A stretch of DNA of 57,146 nucleotides from Thermodesulfobacteriota bacterium (lineage in GTDB: Bacteria > Desulfobacterota > Anaeroferrophillalia > Anaeroferrophillales > Tharpellaceae): contig JANTGZ010000005.1 of the NCBI GenBank assembly GCA_024762675.1, positions 1 to 57,146 of the forward strand, written 5' to 3'. Below, piece after piece: positions 17,753-27,700 of this stretch (within the stretch, counting starts at the first letter, position 1; each line of letters opens with the position of its first letter). The position numbers and the translations under genes were made by a program. The notes under the pieces are model-generated. The model was not told where the DNA came from and ran no database searches. It worked only from the letters and a program-made list of their open reading frames with translations.

Positions 17753-19462
17753 TTAATCCCGGGCGCTCACCCTTAGAACCTCCTGAAAGCTGGTGGTTCC
17801 TTCGATGAGCTTGCTCAAACCACTTTGGCGCAGGCTCTTCATGCCGCCTTTTATAGCCAAGGTTTTTAGCTCCATGGTGTTGGCCCCATTGATGATCGCA
17901 GATTTAAGTTCGTCGTTGAGAGCCATGATTTCATAGAGTGCGATGCGCCCTTTGTAGCCGGTCCGGTTGCACTCCTCGCAGCCTTCGCCGGCCAGGCAGA
18001 CGGCATTTTCGGCAGTTTGCGGATCCATGCCGCTCTGGATCAGGGCCGGTACCGGAATCTCTTCCCTAGTGCTGCACTTCTGGCAAACCTTTCGGGCCAG
18101 GCGTTGAGCGATGATTATGTTGAGGGAGGAGACTATGAGGAAAGGTTCAATCCCCATGTTGATCATTCTGGTGACGCTGCTGGGGGCATCGTTGGTGTGC
18201 AGGGTGGAGAGTACCAGGTGGCCGGTTAAGGCTGCCTTGATGCTGATTTCGGCGGTTTCCAGGTCTCGCATTTCACCAACCAGGATAATGTCTGGATCTT
18301 GTCGGAGAAAGGAGCGTAGTGCGGCCGAGAAGGTTAAGCCGATAGACTCTTTGACTTGAACCTGGTTAATGCCGGCCAGATTGAACTCAATAGGGTCTTC
18401 GGCTGTCATGATATTATCGGAAATTTTATTGAGTTCACTTAAAGCTGAGTAGAGGGTTGTGGTTTTGCCGCTACCGGTCGGGCCGGTCACCAGGATCAGG
18501 CCGTAAGGTTGATGGATAGCGTCTTCAACAATCTCCAGTGTGGCCGGCTCGAGTCCCAGTTTTGTCATGTCAAGTTGGAGGTTGGACTGGTCGAGCAGGC
18601 GCAAAACGATCTTTTCACCAAAAAGAGTTGGCAGCACCGATACTCGCATATCCATTGATTTGCCTTTGCCGAGTTTCATTTTAATGCGTCCATCCTGGGG
18701 CAGGCGGCGTTCAGCGATGTTTAATTCAGACATGATCTTGATGCGAGAGAGGATGGCGTTTTTTAGTTTCATCGGGGGTTTCATGATCTCATATAGAACG
18801 CCGTCTATACGGTAGCGAACCCGGAAGAACTTTTCGTATGGCTCAATATGAATATCGCTGGCCCCGCGGCGGATAGCATCGACCATGATTTTATTGACCA
18901 GGCGAATTACCGGCGCATCTTCAGTCTCGGTTTGGAGAGTAGAGGTGTCGGGCTCATCTTCAGTCTGGACAAGCTCTAGTTCTGAGTCATCAAATTCAGC
19001 GATAATGTCATCAAGCATCGATGAAGAATCGTAATACTGGTCTATCGCTTCTTTGATGGAGATTTCAGAGGCAACAGTAATTTCAATATTGTAGCCAGTG
19101 ATGAATTTGATGTCGTCTATGGCGGAGAGGTCGGTTGGGTCGCTTACAGCTATAATCAAGGTTGAGCCGATACGGTTGATCGGCAGAATGTGGTGTTTGT
19201 TGACGAGTTCACTTGAGAGCAACTCAATAACTTCATTGTTGATCGAGAAGTCATTCAGGTTGACGGCTGGAACCCCGAACTGGACACTTAGGAAGTTGAC
19301 CAGGTCTTCATTGCTGAGGTAGCCCAGGCGGACCAGGGTTGAGCCCAGTCGGCCCGGGGTTGTCTTCTGCTCACTTAAGGCGTGTGCCAGCTGATCGTTG
19401 CTGATGAGCTTGGCGTTAATTAGAAGTTCGCCGATGCGCTTGTTTGATTCGGGTGATACCAT
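17753..19462 (-). CDS. pilB: Pilus assembly ATPase PilB
   Basis: A 569-residue extension ATPase. An N-terminal MshEN/GspE-N region (about residues 1-150) resembles segments that bind c-di-GMP in some PilB/MshE proteins. The core has Walker A GPTGSGKTTTLY, an Asp box (MTAEDPIEF) and Walker B (DPDIILVGEMRD). The tetracysteine zinc module has CQKC and CEEC about 45 residues apart. It is the first gene of the minus-strand pilus block and matches the order pilB-T-C-S-R of Geobacter. Confidence 0.96.
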   Translation of the reverse strand: MVSPESNKRIGELLINAKLISNDQLAHALSEQKTTPGRLGSTLVRLGYLSNEDLVNFLSVQFGVPAVNLNDFSINNEVIELLSSELVNKHHILPINRIGSTLIIAVSDPTDLSAIDDIKFITGYNIEITVASEISIKEAIDQYYDSSSMLDDIIAEFDDSELELVQTEDEPDTSTLQTETEDAPVIRLVNKIMVDAIRRGASDIHIEPYEKFFRVRYRIDGVLYEIMKPPMKLKNAILSRIKIMSELNIAERRLPQDGRIKMKLGKGKSMDMRVSVLPTLFGEKIVLRLLDQSNLQLDMTKLGLEPATLEIVEDAIHQPYGLILVTGPTGSGKTTTLYSALSELNKISDNIMTAEDPIEFNLAGINQVQVKESIGLTFSAALRSFLRQDPDIILVGEMRDLETAEISIKAALTGHLVLSTLHTNDAPSSVTRMINMGIEPFLIVSSLNIIIAQRLARKVCQKCSTREEIPVPALIQSGMDPQTAENAVCLAGEGCEECNRTGYKGRIALYEIMALNDELKSAIINGANTMELKTLAIKGGMKSLRQSGLSKLIEGTTSFQEVLRVSARD

Positions 19463-20192
19463 CAGTCAGTTAGTCCATTGCGTGGGGCTCTTTGGGAAAA
19501 ATGTAAACATGCAACAATTGTTCCGTGTTTTGTGGGTGGCGCCAGTTCCTGGTAGTTTTCTCTTTTGGTCTCCGAGTATACACGGGCACTCCGAGTATAC
19601 ACAGCTTTTGGGTTTCTATCAACCCTTTAGAGTGTTGGCAGCTTATGAGTTCTTTTTCTGTTGTCTGATGATTTGGGGCTTGCTGAGTAGGAAAAGTTTG
19701 CCGCCGGTTTTAGCGCTTTTATCTAGGCGCAAGCTGTTACAGTTTCAGTGTTTTTGCAAGAGTGATAGCTCTGAACTGCAAACTCTATGACCTTTTTGCT
19801 TTCGGGTATGGGCTCTAGATTTTTAGCTACGCCGTTTTAGGTTTTTGCTTGACTTCGTTCAAGATTTCACCAGGATTATTCTTTGTTTATGGTGGTTTAC
19901 TTTGTGATGTTGGAAGGTGTGGGGTAAATTTGAACGCCATCTTTTTATTCTTGCATCAAGAATAAACTTCTGAAAACTAAGTGATTATATAGTTTGTAGA
20001 TGTTTTACTTTAGCCGGTGCTGTGGTGAATTTGTCAAGTGTTTATTGATAAATAAAATAATGTTTTTTTGCCTTGACTTAATCGTTACGATGTTTTAAAT
20101 ATAATCGTTGTTACAATTTCTTAACTATTCCCACGGCCTGAAAAGAGGTCGAGCGGGAGACTGGGCCCATCCCTAGAAAGGAGGTGTTAGTT
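19463..20192. other. Long intergenic region upstream of pilB and the symporter operon
   Basis: About 730 bases between the divergent pilB start and a small reading frame. It should contain both promoters. A 14-bp direct repeat (CTCCGAGTATACAC) occurs at 19570-19583 and 19589-19602. An AT-rich stretch near 20060-20110 has TTGACT and TATAAT hexamers but with poor spacing. No gene with convincing coding character was found; the 130-codon open frame at 19398-19790 overlaps pilB antisense and resembles nothing. Confidence 0.5.
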
Positions 20193-20294
20193 GTGGATGT
20201 AGGGGCGCATCGCTTGGTCGATGCCGTCAAGGTTATAGTGTTCGGGACAGAGGTATCGTTTTCTTATTATTTTTTTATTTTATTACCACTGTAG
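20193..20294 (+). CDS. Possible 33-residue small protein or leader peptide upstream of the symporter
   Basis: A short frame starting at GTG 20193 (VDVGAHRLVDAV...) and ending at TAG 20292-20294. A strong Shine-Dalgarno AAAGGAGG lies 9 bases before the start. The C-terminal half is hydrophobic (FSYYFFILLPL), so it could be a small membrane peptide. It ends 46 bp before the symporter small subunit. No homologue is known to me; it may be a translated leader. Only the ribosome-binding site and the position support it. Confidence 0.35.
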   Translation: MDVGAHRLVDAVKVIVFGTEVSFSYYFFILLPL

Positions 20295-20340
20295 CTGGGC
20301 CGGAGAAACAGTATTTAATTGATTGGGAGGAGGCACAATT

Positions 20341-20646
20341 ATGAGCGAAGATCGTTATCATGTTAACATTTTTAAGCCTAATGGTGAGTTTCAGAAAAAT
20401 GAGTGCAAGTATATCTGGATGATTCTGGCAGTCTGGGCCCTTGCAACTTATGGTTTTCAGATTCTATTAAAGCTCGTTCAGCGTAACCCTCAAGGTGAAA
20501 GCTTTTTGACCGATATGCAGTTCTTGGGTTTTCCCTTCCACTACTGGTTTACCGGGCAGTTTCTGATTATTCTGTTCATTCTGCTCTGCATCTGGTTCAA
20601 TATCCTGGTTGATGGTCTCGAAGACCGCATGGGTAAGAGTGATTAA
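20341..20646 (+). CDS. Sodium:solute symporter small subunit (DUF4212)
   Basis: A 101-residue membrane protein with two hydrophobic helices (about residues 24-45 and 64-92). Features include NIFKPNGEFQKNE near the start and FPFHYWFTGQ before helix 2, typical of DUF4212 small subunits that pair with the VC2705 subfamily of SSS transporters. The ATG at 20341 follows GGGAGGAGG, so it is preferred to the in-frame TTG at 20323. The partner large subunit begins 84 bp downstream. Confidence 0.9.
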   Translation: MSEDRYHVNIFKPNGEFQKNECKYIWMILAVWALATYGFQILLKLVQRNPQGESFLTDMQFLGFPFHYWFTGQFLIILFILLCIWFNILVDGLEDRMGKSD

Positions 20647-20730
20647 AGTAAGGTTTTATCGGAAACTGTTTCGTTTTGCATCGGCTTTGAAACCGGGTGT
20701 TAAAGCGATTAGAAATTAAGGAGTTTTCTT

Positions 20731-22266
20731 ATGCATGCTAGTTTTAAATTGGGACCAGCTATAATCTTGGTCGTAGTTCTTATTGCATTTGTCGGTATCG
20801 GGGTAGGTCATAAGGCCAAGGATCAGGACGATTATTGGGCGGCAGGCCGTGGTATTGGTCGAGTCGGGGCGGGTGCTGCGATTGCCAGTAACTGGATGAG
20901 TGCTGCCAGTTTTCTCGGGATGGCAGGTCTTCTCTATCTGAAGGGCTATTTTGCGTTGGCGTACGTTATTGGTTGGACCGGTGGTTATGTTATGCTGCTC
21001 GTTCTGATGGCCGGTCAGATTCGTCGTTTTGGTAAATATACTGCGGCTGATTTTATTGGTGACCGTTTTGAGTCCCAGGGCGCGCGACTGTTAGCGGCCT
21101 TAACCGCAATAATTATCTCTTTAACCTATGCGATTGGTCAGTACAAAGGGATCGCAATGATGTTCTCCTGGGTCTTTGGCATGAACTATGCGACCTCGGT
21201 TATTGTCGGAACCGCTGTGGTTTTGGCTTACATTATTATCGCCGGTATGCTGGGCGCAACCAAGAATATGCAGTTCCAGTACTGTATCATTATCACCGCT
21301 TTTATCTTTCCGCTGATTTTTATAGCTAAAAAAATGGGTTATTTCTACCTGATTCCGGAGATCGGATACGGCTCCGCAGTCTGGGATCTGGGGCATAAAT
21401 ATGCATCCGATCCAAATAACCTTAAATATGTTCAGCCTTGGGGCGTCGCCAGTACTTATAAGTGGATCGCTCTCTGTTTTACACTGATGGTTGGTACGGC
21501 CGGTCTGCCGCACGTTCTCTCCCGTTTCTATGTTGTTCCTAATACCCGCGATGCTCGTTGGTCGGTGGTTTGGGGTCTCTTTTTTATCGGTCTGCTCTAC
21601 TGGAGTTCTCCGGCGTATGCAGCTTTTGCCCGAGTTCAGAATGCGATCGCTGGTGTCCAGCCGGTTAAAGCTCTGGCTGATGCTATTGTTGTTACGGCGG
21701 CTGAAAATGCTGGTCTGCCGCAGTGGTTCTGTGGTTATTTGGCAGCGGGTGCGATTAGTGCGGCCTTCTCGACGGTTTCGGGTCTCCTTTTGGCTGCTGG
21801 CGGGGCCTGCTCACATGATATCTACTATCGTATTATTAATCCCAATGCGACTGAGAATGCCCGGATGATGATCTCCAAGGTTGCGGTTTTCGCGCTTGGT
21901 TTGATAGTTGTTATTTTTGCTCTCAAACCTTTCGCTCTGATTGCCCAGATTGTGGCCATGGCCTTTGCGATTGCCGGGAATACCATCTTCCCGACCTTCC
22001 TGCTTGGGGTCTGGTGGAGTCGTTCGAATAAGCAGGGTTGTATTGCCGGGATGTTGGTTGGTCTCACCTTGACTGCATTCTTCTTCTTCTGGGGTAAAGG
22101 CAACGATCACTGGTTGGCCCAGTTGATTCCGTTTACCTCCTCTTCCCTGATCCTCATGCCGATCGCCTTGATGACCAATATTGTCGTGTCGCATATGACA
22201 CCGCCGCCGTCAATGGAAATCCGCAAGTTCCTCTGCGAACAGGTGCATGGCATCGAGTTTGACTAG
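20731..22266 (+). CDS. Sodium:solute symporter, VC2705/ActP-like (probable acetate uptake)
   Basis: A 511-residue SSS-family transporter with about 12-13 hydrophobic helices. Family marks include AAGRGIGRVGAGAAIASNWMSAASFLGMAG near the start and the AISAAFSTVSGLLLAAGG helix. It is paired with a DUF4212 small subunit and a DUF294 nucleotidyltransferase, a context known for acetate-type monocarboxylate permeases of Desulfuromonadia. Acetate as substrate is inferred from family and context. AAGGAG precedes the ATG at 20731, and a strong terminator follows. Confidence 0.88.
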   Translation: MHASFKLGPAIILVVVLIAFVGIGVGHKAKDQDDYWAAGRGIGRVGAGAAIASNWMSAASFLGMAGLLYLKGYFALAYVIGWTGGYVMLLVLMAGQIRRFGKYTAADFIGDRFESQGARLLAALTAIIISLTYAIGQYKGIAMMFSWVFGMNYATSVIVGTAVVLAYIIIAGMLGATKNMQFQYCIIITAFIFPLIFIAKKMGYFYLIPEIGYGSAVWDLGHKYASDPNNLKYVQPWGVASTYKWIALCFTLMVGTAGLPHVLSRFYVVPNTRDARWSVVWGLFFIGLLYWSSPAYAAFARVQNAIAGVQPVKALADAIVVTAAENAGLPQWFCGYLAAGAISAAFSTVSGLLLAAGGACSHDIYYRIINPNATENARMMISKVAVFALGLIVVIFALKPFALIAQIVAMAFAIAGNTIFPTFLLGVWWSRSNKQGCIAGMLVGLTLTAFFFFWGKGNDHWLAQLIPFTSSSLILMPIALMTNIVVSHMTPPPSMEIRKFLCEQVHGIEFD

Positions 22267-22296
22267 TAGTCTCTTTTTAAGAGATAGGATTGTTTG

Positions 22297-22336
22297 AAAA
22301 AAAGAAGGGGCGCATATGGCGCCCCTTCTTTTTTGT
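22297..22336 (+). terminator. Rho-independent terminator after the symporter
   Basis: AAGAAGGGGCGC at 22302-22313 pairs with GCGCCCCTTCTT at 22319-22330 around the loop ATATG, flanked by an A-run and a T-run. Perfect 12-bp stem. Confidence 0.95.
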
Positions 22337-22419
22337 AGATTTTTTTTCTGCAATTGTCTATCTTGGTAATTGCTCTTGTGCTGTAAAATAACCTCTGCAA
22401 ATTAACGGAATCATAAAGT

Positions 22420-23673
22420 ATGCCTACCGATTATAAGTCAGCCGATTTCAGTCAGCTTTATCGGCAGTTTAAAAGTTCTGTAGGGATTGATGACTTGGTC
22501 TCTCTGCATTCGCTGGTTGAGGTTGGCGATGATTATCTCTGTTTCCCAGATCTTGGAGAGCATATTGATTTGCTTGCTAAGGGTTGTGCTGTACTTGAAA
22601 AGCGCCGTGACTTTTTGCAGGTAAGGCAGGCTGAAATTGCCAAGTTGGTTGAAAGGACTGCAGATGTTTCTGGACTTGATGGTCTGGTAGAATTACATAG
22701 GCGGTTGAATGTTGTAGCGATAGAGCTTTTTCTTAAAGGGGTCGGGGTGATGGAAATTCATGCCCTGATCACCTCTTATCGGCATCGTTTAACCGAAAAG
22801 GTTATTGCCTTGGTTAGTGAAAGGCTGGCGCCGTTGCCCTGTGACTTTACCTGGTTTAATATGGGTAGCGATGGGCGCCGGGAACAGACTTTTTTTACCG
22901 ATCAGGATAACGCCCTGGTCTATGAAATAGATGGATCGCCTGAAATAGATCGATATTTTGAAGGTTTTGCCAAAGAGGTGGTGACGGCTCTGGATCAGGT
23001 TGGTTTCGCTCTCTGCACCGGTAATATAATGCCCTCAAATCCCGATTGGCGGGGTTCCTTGCATGAGTGGCATCGTAAAATGGATCGTATTTTCCATGAT
23101 CAGAGCCAGGATAATCTTTTGCAGGTTATAATCTTGATGGATGTCGCCTATAGTGCAGGTTCGGTTACCTTGGGCCAGCAAATGATTGACAAGGTACACC
23201 AGATGATTCGTGACAATTTTGGGGCTTTGATGGTTATGGCGCGCAGTGCGGTTTTGTCGAATGTGGCTCTGACCATGTTTAATAAATTACGTCTCGAAAA
23301 GAGTGGCGATCATCAAGGGATGTTTAATGTTAAGCTCTATGGTTGGGCTCCCCTGATTATGACCGCGCGGGTTTTTGCCTTGAAATATGGAGATACCGAT
23401 ACCAATACGGTTGTCCGCATCAAAAACCTTGAAGCCCAGAACCATTTTGACGCAGATTTATCCCGGAATCTTCAGAAAGCTTATCGAATTCTGGCTCACG
23501 CCAAGATGGTTTCTCAGGTGGAAGCGATTGTTACAGGTCGTAAATATGACTATTTTCTTGATCCCGAGACCTTGAGGGGAGATGGGCAGGCTGAGTTGAG
23601 ACGAGCCTTGGTCAGTGTTGAAGCCCTGCAGAAGCTGGCCTACAACAGCTTTTTCGGCAGCGGCGGCATGTAA
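22420..23673 (+). CDS. DUF294 putative nucleotidyltransferase
   Basis: A 417-residue cytoplasmic protein. The core motif FNMGSDGRREQTFFTDQDNA (residues about 145-165) is the polymerase-beta-type active-site region with the acidic pair, as in GlnD-like uridylyltransferases. The C-terminal half corresponds to the DUF294 substrate-binding domain. Many relatives carry N-terminal cyclic-nucleotide-binding and CBS domains; here the first 120 residues have neither and the two CBS domains are in a separate convergent gene. It probably modifies a protein or small molecule to regulate the neighbouring transporter, but the target is unknown. It lies after the terminator, so it may have its own promoter. 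Confidence 0.82.
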   Translation: MPTDYKSADFSQLYRQFKSSVGIDDLVSLHSLVEVGDDYLCFPDLGEHIDLLAKGCAVLEKRRDFLQVRQAEIAKLVERTADVSGLDGLVELHRRLNVVAIELFLKGVGVMEIHALITSYRHRLTEKVIALVSERLAPLPCDFTWFNMGSDGRREQTFFTDQDNALVYEIDGSPEIDRYFEGFAKEVVTALDQVGFALCTGNIMPSNPDWRGSLHEWHRKMDRIFHDQSQDNLLQVIILMDVAYSAGSVTLGQQMIDKVHQMIRDNFGALMVMARSAVLSNVALTMFNKLRLEKSGDHQGMFNVKLYGWAPLIMTARVFALKYGDTDTNTVVRIKNLEAQNHFDADLSRNLQKAYRILAHAKMVSQVEAIVTGRKYDYFLDPETLRGDGQAELRRALVSVEALQKLAYNSFFGSGGM

Positions 23674-23690
23674 ATGCCTTGCATCGAATA

Positions 23691-23743
23691 TGATGGCAAA
23701 ATAAGCGTTTAGATGCGAGGCACGCGAAACCTGAGGAATGAGG
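23691..23743. repeat. Partial copy of the dispersed palindromic repeat
   Basis: The segment starting TGATGGCAAAATAAGCGTTT and running through GATGCGAGGC to GAGGAATGAG parallels the left part of the full element at 23801-23926, with several substitutions. Its right half is missing, and it begins just after the DUF294 stop. Confidence 0.65.
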
Positions 23744-23800
23744 CTTTGCACAGGACTTCCCGCATTGCAAGTTGAGGATAATGGATATTTAAAGTCGATA

Positions 23801-23926
23801 TGATGGCAAAGTAAAATGTTTAGATGTGAGGCGTCCAAAGCCTAAGGAATGAGCCGTACATTAAGTACGGTGCAGTGATGCAGGTCGCAGGACAACGAAG
23901 CAGATGAACGTTTTACTTTGTCATCA
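23801..23926. repeat. 126-bp dispersed palindromic repeat element
   Basis: The left end (23801-23820, TGATGGCAAAGTAAAATGTT) and right end (23907-23926, AACGTTTTACTTTGTCATCA) are inverted repeats matching at 18 of 20 positions. An internal short palindrome CCGTACATTAAGTACGG is at 23854-23870. From memory, similar elements (TTTAGATG..GAGG..GGAATGAG) are scattered in intergenic DNA of Desulfobacterota; this was not checked. The CBS gene stop lies in its right end. Confidence 0.7.
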
Positions 23927-24340
23927 TTCGTGGCAGAGGCAGCACTGGGCTAGAGCCTTGAGAATGTCACCGCGGGTGACGATGCCGACCAGCTTGCCGT
24001 CTTCAATGACCGGGAGTCGATTGATACTGTTGTCGGTCATGACCAAGGCGCATCTTTCAACCGCTTCTACCGGTTGCACTGTGATGACTTCACTTTGCAT
24101 GTGGTCAACGACATAGTTTGAACAAGTTCTGCGGATCTGTTCCAGGGAACTGCAATCAAGGTCAAAGGTGGTAATCAGGGGCAGGATATCTTTACGGGAG
24201 ATCACCCCGACGACCTTGCCCTGCTCGGTTACCGGAGCCCCGGTAATATTTTTTTCCAAAAAGAGATCTATAACATCGCAGACCCGGTCTTGTGGTGTAA
24301 CACTCAAAACCTCCCGGTTCATGACCTCGCTTACCTTCAT
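23924..24340 (-). CDS. CBS-domain pair protein
   Basis: A 138-residue protein made almost wholly of two CBS domains: residues about 6-58 (VMNREVLSVTPQD to VVGVISRKDIL) and about 80-132 (MQSEVITVQPVEA to LVGIVTRGDILKAL). CBS pairs bind adenine nucleotides and act as energy sensors. The convergent DUF294 nucleotidyltransferase normally has such domains fused to it, so this protein may act with it. Its last codons and stop lie in the end of a dispersed repeat. Confidence 0.88.
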   Translation of the reverse strand: MKVSEVMNREVLSVTPQDRVCDVIDLFLEKNITGAPVTEQGKVVGVISRKDILPLITTFDLDCSSLEQIRRTCSNYVVDHMQSEVITVQPVEAVERCALVMTDNSINRLPVIEDGKLVGIVTRGDILKALAQCCLCHE

Positions 24341-24775
24341 TGATTCTTTCCTCTTAATCCCTGGTTATAGTTAGGTGGTCTGTTATATTATCAGAAAGGC
24401 CATCAGTCGTGGCTGAATTATGTTTCCGGCACAGTATATAATAGTCAAAGTATAAGTTTGTCAACCAAACAATGTCTTTAACCTTTGAATTTTTATTCTC
24501 AGAGCAATTTATTTTGTTAAATAAATTGCAGTTAACTATTTAAAAACAGAAAGTTTTACAATTTAAAAGTCAGTCTTTTCTGATTGTTTTTTTATTTTAT
24601 AAAGCATCTTTATGTTAATATTGAGATTTTGTATACAGTATTGATGATTGTATACATTTATTTACGGTTGCTATGGTTCTCTTTTTAGCGTATATGGGAT
24701 TTCTTTTTTTTATAATATTAATTTTGCTGGTTAAATATCGATTTCTAAATTGATTTTAAGTGGGGGACCTTGTAG
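24341..24775. other. AT-rich intergenic region upstream of the 2-oxoacid oxidoreductase
   Basis: 435 bases between divergent genes. It is strongly AT-rich and has no credible gene. The only clear structure is the pair of TTGTATACA sites at 24629-24637 and 24648-24656. It should hold the promoters for both flanking genes. Confidence 0.5.
24629..24656. promoter_or_regulatory. Two TTGTATACA boxes upstream of the pyruvate:ferredoxin oxidoreductase
   Basis: TTGTATACA occurs at 24629-24637 and 24648-24656, 19 bp apart, so the two lie nearly on the same face of the helix. Each contains the palindrome TGTATACA. The pair sits about 120 bp before the start codon. GntR-type operators often have a GTATAC core, but the regulator here is unknown. 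Confidence 0.4.
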
Positions 24776-27700
24776 ATGGCTTTAAAACGAAGGAATGTTG
24801 ATTTTAAGCGGGATTTTGAGTTTACATTTAATGGGGCCCGGCTTTTTGAGAGAGAACAGTATCTAAAAGATATTAAAAAAGAGGCGGGCAGTGATTTTGC
24901 CGAAATGAGCCGGCAGCAGGATTTTATTGGCGATGGCAATGCGGCGGCGGTTAATGCTTTAAAGCGGACCGTTACCGGACTGGTTGGTTACCCGATTACG
25001 CCCTCAACTCCGATTGCTGAGGGAATGGCGAAAGCCTATGCAGATGGTTTTGTTAATGCTTTTGGTGAGAGAATCTTCTATTTTCAGCCGGAGAGTGAAC
25101 TCGGGGCGATGGCTTTTCTTGAGGGAGCGGCCTCCCAGGGAGGGCGTTATGCGGATAATACCTCATCCCAAGGTCTAACCTATAAGTATAAAAATATGTA
25201 TTCGGTGGCCGGTAAGAGATTGCCGGTCGTCATGACGATGCAGACTCGGGAACTTAATAAAGGGGGGTTGAGCATCCATAACGGCCATGCTGATCTCTAC
25301 GCCGCTCGCGGTGCCGGGTGGCTACAGTTTATGAGTGCTGATAACCAGGAGTTGCATCACCTGATCCCCTTGGCTTTCAAGGCGATAGAGCAGCGCCAGG
25401 TAATGTTGCCGGCGATTGTCGCCGGGGAGGGTTTTCAAAAAAGCCACAGTATCGAAAATATTAAAGTTGTTTCAGATCAATTTCTTAAATATTTTCTCGG
25501 CGAACCCAACCGTCTTTTTCAGCCCGATTTTGATAATCCGGTTCTTATGGGGACCTTTACTGATATCGGGACAACAATGTCGACCCAGATGAAACAGGAT
25601 CTGGCTCTACTCAATGCCAAGAAATATGTTAAGGCGGCGATGGGGGTTATGAATGAGATTTTGGGAACCTCTCTTGACGTGGTCGAGGACTACTATGCGG
25701 CCGAGTCGGAATACGTGGTGGTCTGTCTTGGGGCTGCGTCCGGCACTATGAAGGAGGCGATCGATTACTATCGCAGCAAAGGGGTTTCAGTTGGACTTTT
25801 GCGACCGGTACTATTTTTCCCGGTCTGCACCGAAGAGCTGGCCCGCGGGATTCAGAATGCCAAAGTTGTCTCGGTCTTGGAAAAAACCGCCCTCGCCAAT
25901 GAGCGCTATCTTTTGCGGGATGTCAAGCACGCCGCTTACAATGAGCGGACCGGCCGTTCATTTAACCCAGTTATTACTTCTGGGATTTATGGGCTTGGCA
26001 GTCAGGATCTCAGTATTGAGGACTGTTTTTCTGTAATTGAAAATATGCTCGCGGAGAGGCCAAAAGGGATTTATGGGGTTGGTATCAAGGGGCCCGAAGT
26101 TCTTGAAAAGGTCGAGCATGAGGATTTTGTTGAAGGTGAGGTTGGTGTCGCCTTTATCGGGGTCGGGGCGGAAGGGGTAAAAACCGCTCAAGAGACCCTG
26201 GCCAAGATTATCGCCAAGGCCGGCAAGTATGTGCAGACCAGTGCTAAATATGGGGCTTCGCGTAAGGGCGGCATGGTAGTTATGAATGCCCGGGTTGCAA
26301 CCCAACCGATTCGTAACTGTTCAGATGTCAGCAAAATGGAGACCCTGGCGGTTTTTAATGACAAATATCTTCTTGATAACAGCTTGCTCGGTTTCATCAA
26401 GGGGGTAAAATCGGGCGGTTACCTCGTTGTCAATACCGTAAAAAATGTGGATGATCTTAAATCTCAGGCGACCCCAGATGTGCGCGTTCTGTTAGAAAAC
26501 GCCGCTTTTAATCTGGTTCTGCTTGATGCTACCGGGGCCTCTTTGGCCCAATTAAAAAGAAATTTGCCGGGGACGCCAATTCTTGGAGCTATAAACCGGA
26601 TCATTGAGTTGCTGCCGGCCGATGATTTCAATGCGGCTTTTCGTAGTGAGTTGGCGAGTAAATTCAGTGGTCAGAAAGCTGCTCTGGTCGACATCAATAT
26701 GGAGTTGCTGGAGGTCCCTTATGAACTTATTCCGGCCAAAGGGGGCTCTTCTCGTACAGAAAATCCGTCTGTTGAAGCCGGCAAGGCCCAGACCGGCACT
26801 GAACCGGTAGTAAAAAAGATCTATTATGACCCGCCTCTCTCTCGGGGTTATAATAAGGATGATGAACATGCGACTCTAACTTTTCCTGCGGTCCTGGGGG
26901 ATAAATATCGTTCGCTCTTTATCGAAAAAGTGCTCGAACCCCTGCAAAAAGGTGAGGAGATTCCTTGGGACCAGTTCTATAATATTGTTCCGGCTCGGAC
27001 CTCGGAGTATAACGATGCCAGTTTAATAGGTACCGTTCTGCCGGTTTTCACAGCTGATAAATGTATCGCCTGCGGTCTTTGTATTGCCGCCTGTCCTGAT
27101 AATGCCCTGCGGGTGACGGTGGTTCATGATCGTGAATATGAAGCCCTGACGATGTCGGATAAAAAACTCTTTCGCCCTCTTGATTTGAGTAAATTCACAG
27201 GTTATGGCGACGCGGTATTTAAGGATAGCTACCTCAATATCAATGTCATGCCGCAGTACTGTAAAGGTTGCGGGGCCTGTGTCGAAGTCTGCAAGAGCAA
27301 AGCTTTTGGTATGGTCGATAAAAGTAGTCTCAAGACCGATACTGAAGAGTGTTTACTTAAGTCCGCAACCTACGAAAAAGACGTCAGCCAGGCGGTTGCT
27401 CCTTACGTCAAGGAGAGCCGTTACCTGCAGCAGTTGATGCTGCTCTATTCGGGCCAGAAATTTCTTCCTGGTGGTCACACTCTATGTCCGGGTTGTGGTG
27501 AGGGGATTATTGAAAATCTGGTTTTTTCAGCAGCCGAGATGGTACGTCGTAATCCACAACTGATTGCAGATTTCTATCGTTCGATTCCGGCTTTGATGAC
27601 CCGTGAACATGGCCGGGGCTTACAGCATATGATCGATCATGGCTTTAATATCTATACTGTAAATGCCACCGGTTGTGCTGAAGTCTCTTGCCTCGGCAAT

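Noticed and set aside
19398-19790. 130-codon plus-strand frame over the pilB start
   Set aside because: Its first part is antisense to pilB, and the remainder has irregular composition and no start signal.
20141-20192. Riboswitch before the symporter operon
   Set aside because: The GC-rich stretch does not match any known riboswitch core that I can recognise, and no clear alternative stems were found.
23691-23926. Insertion sequence remnant
   Set aside because: No transposase coding sequence; ends and size fit a small non-coding repeat better.
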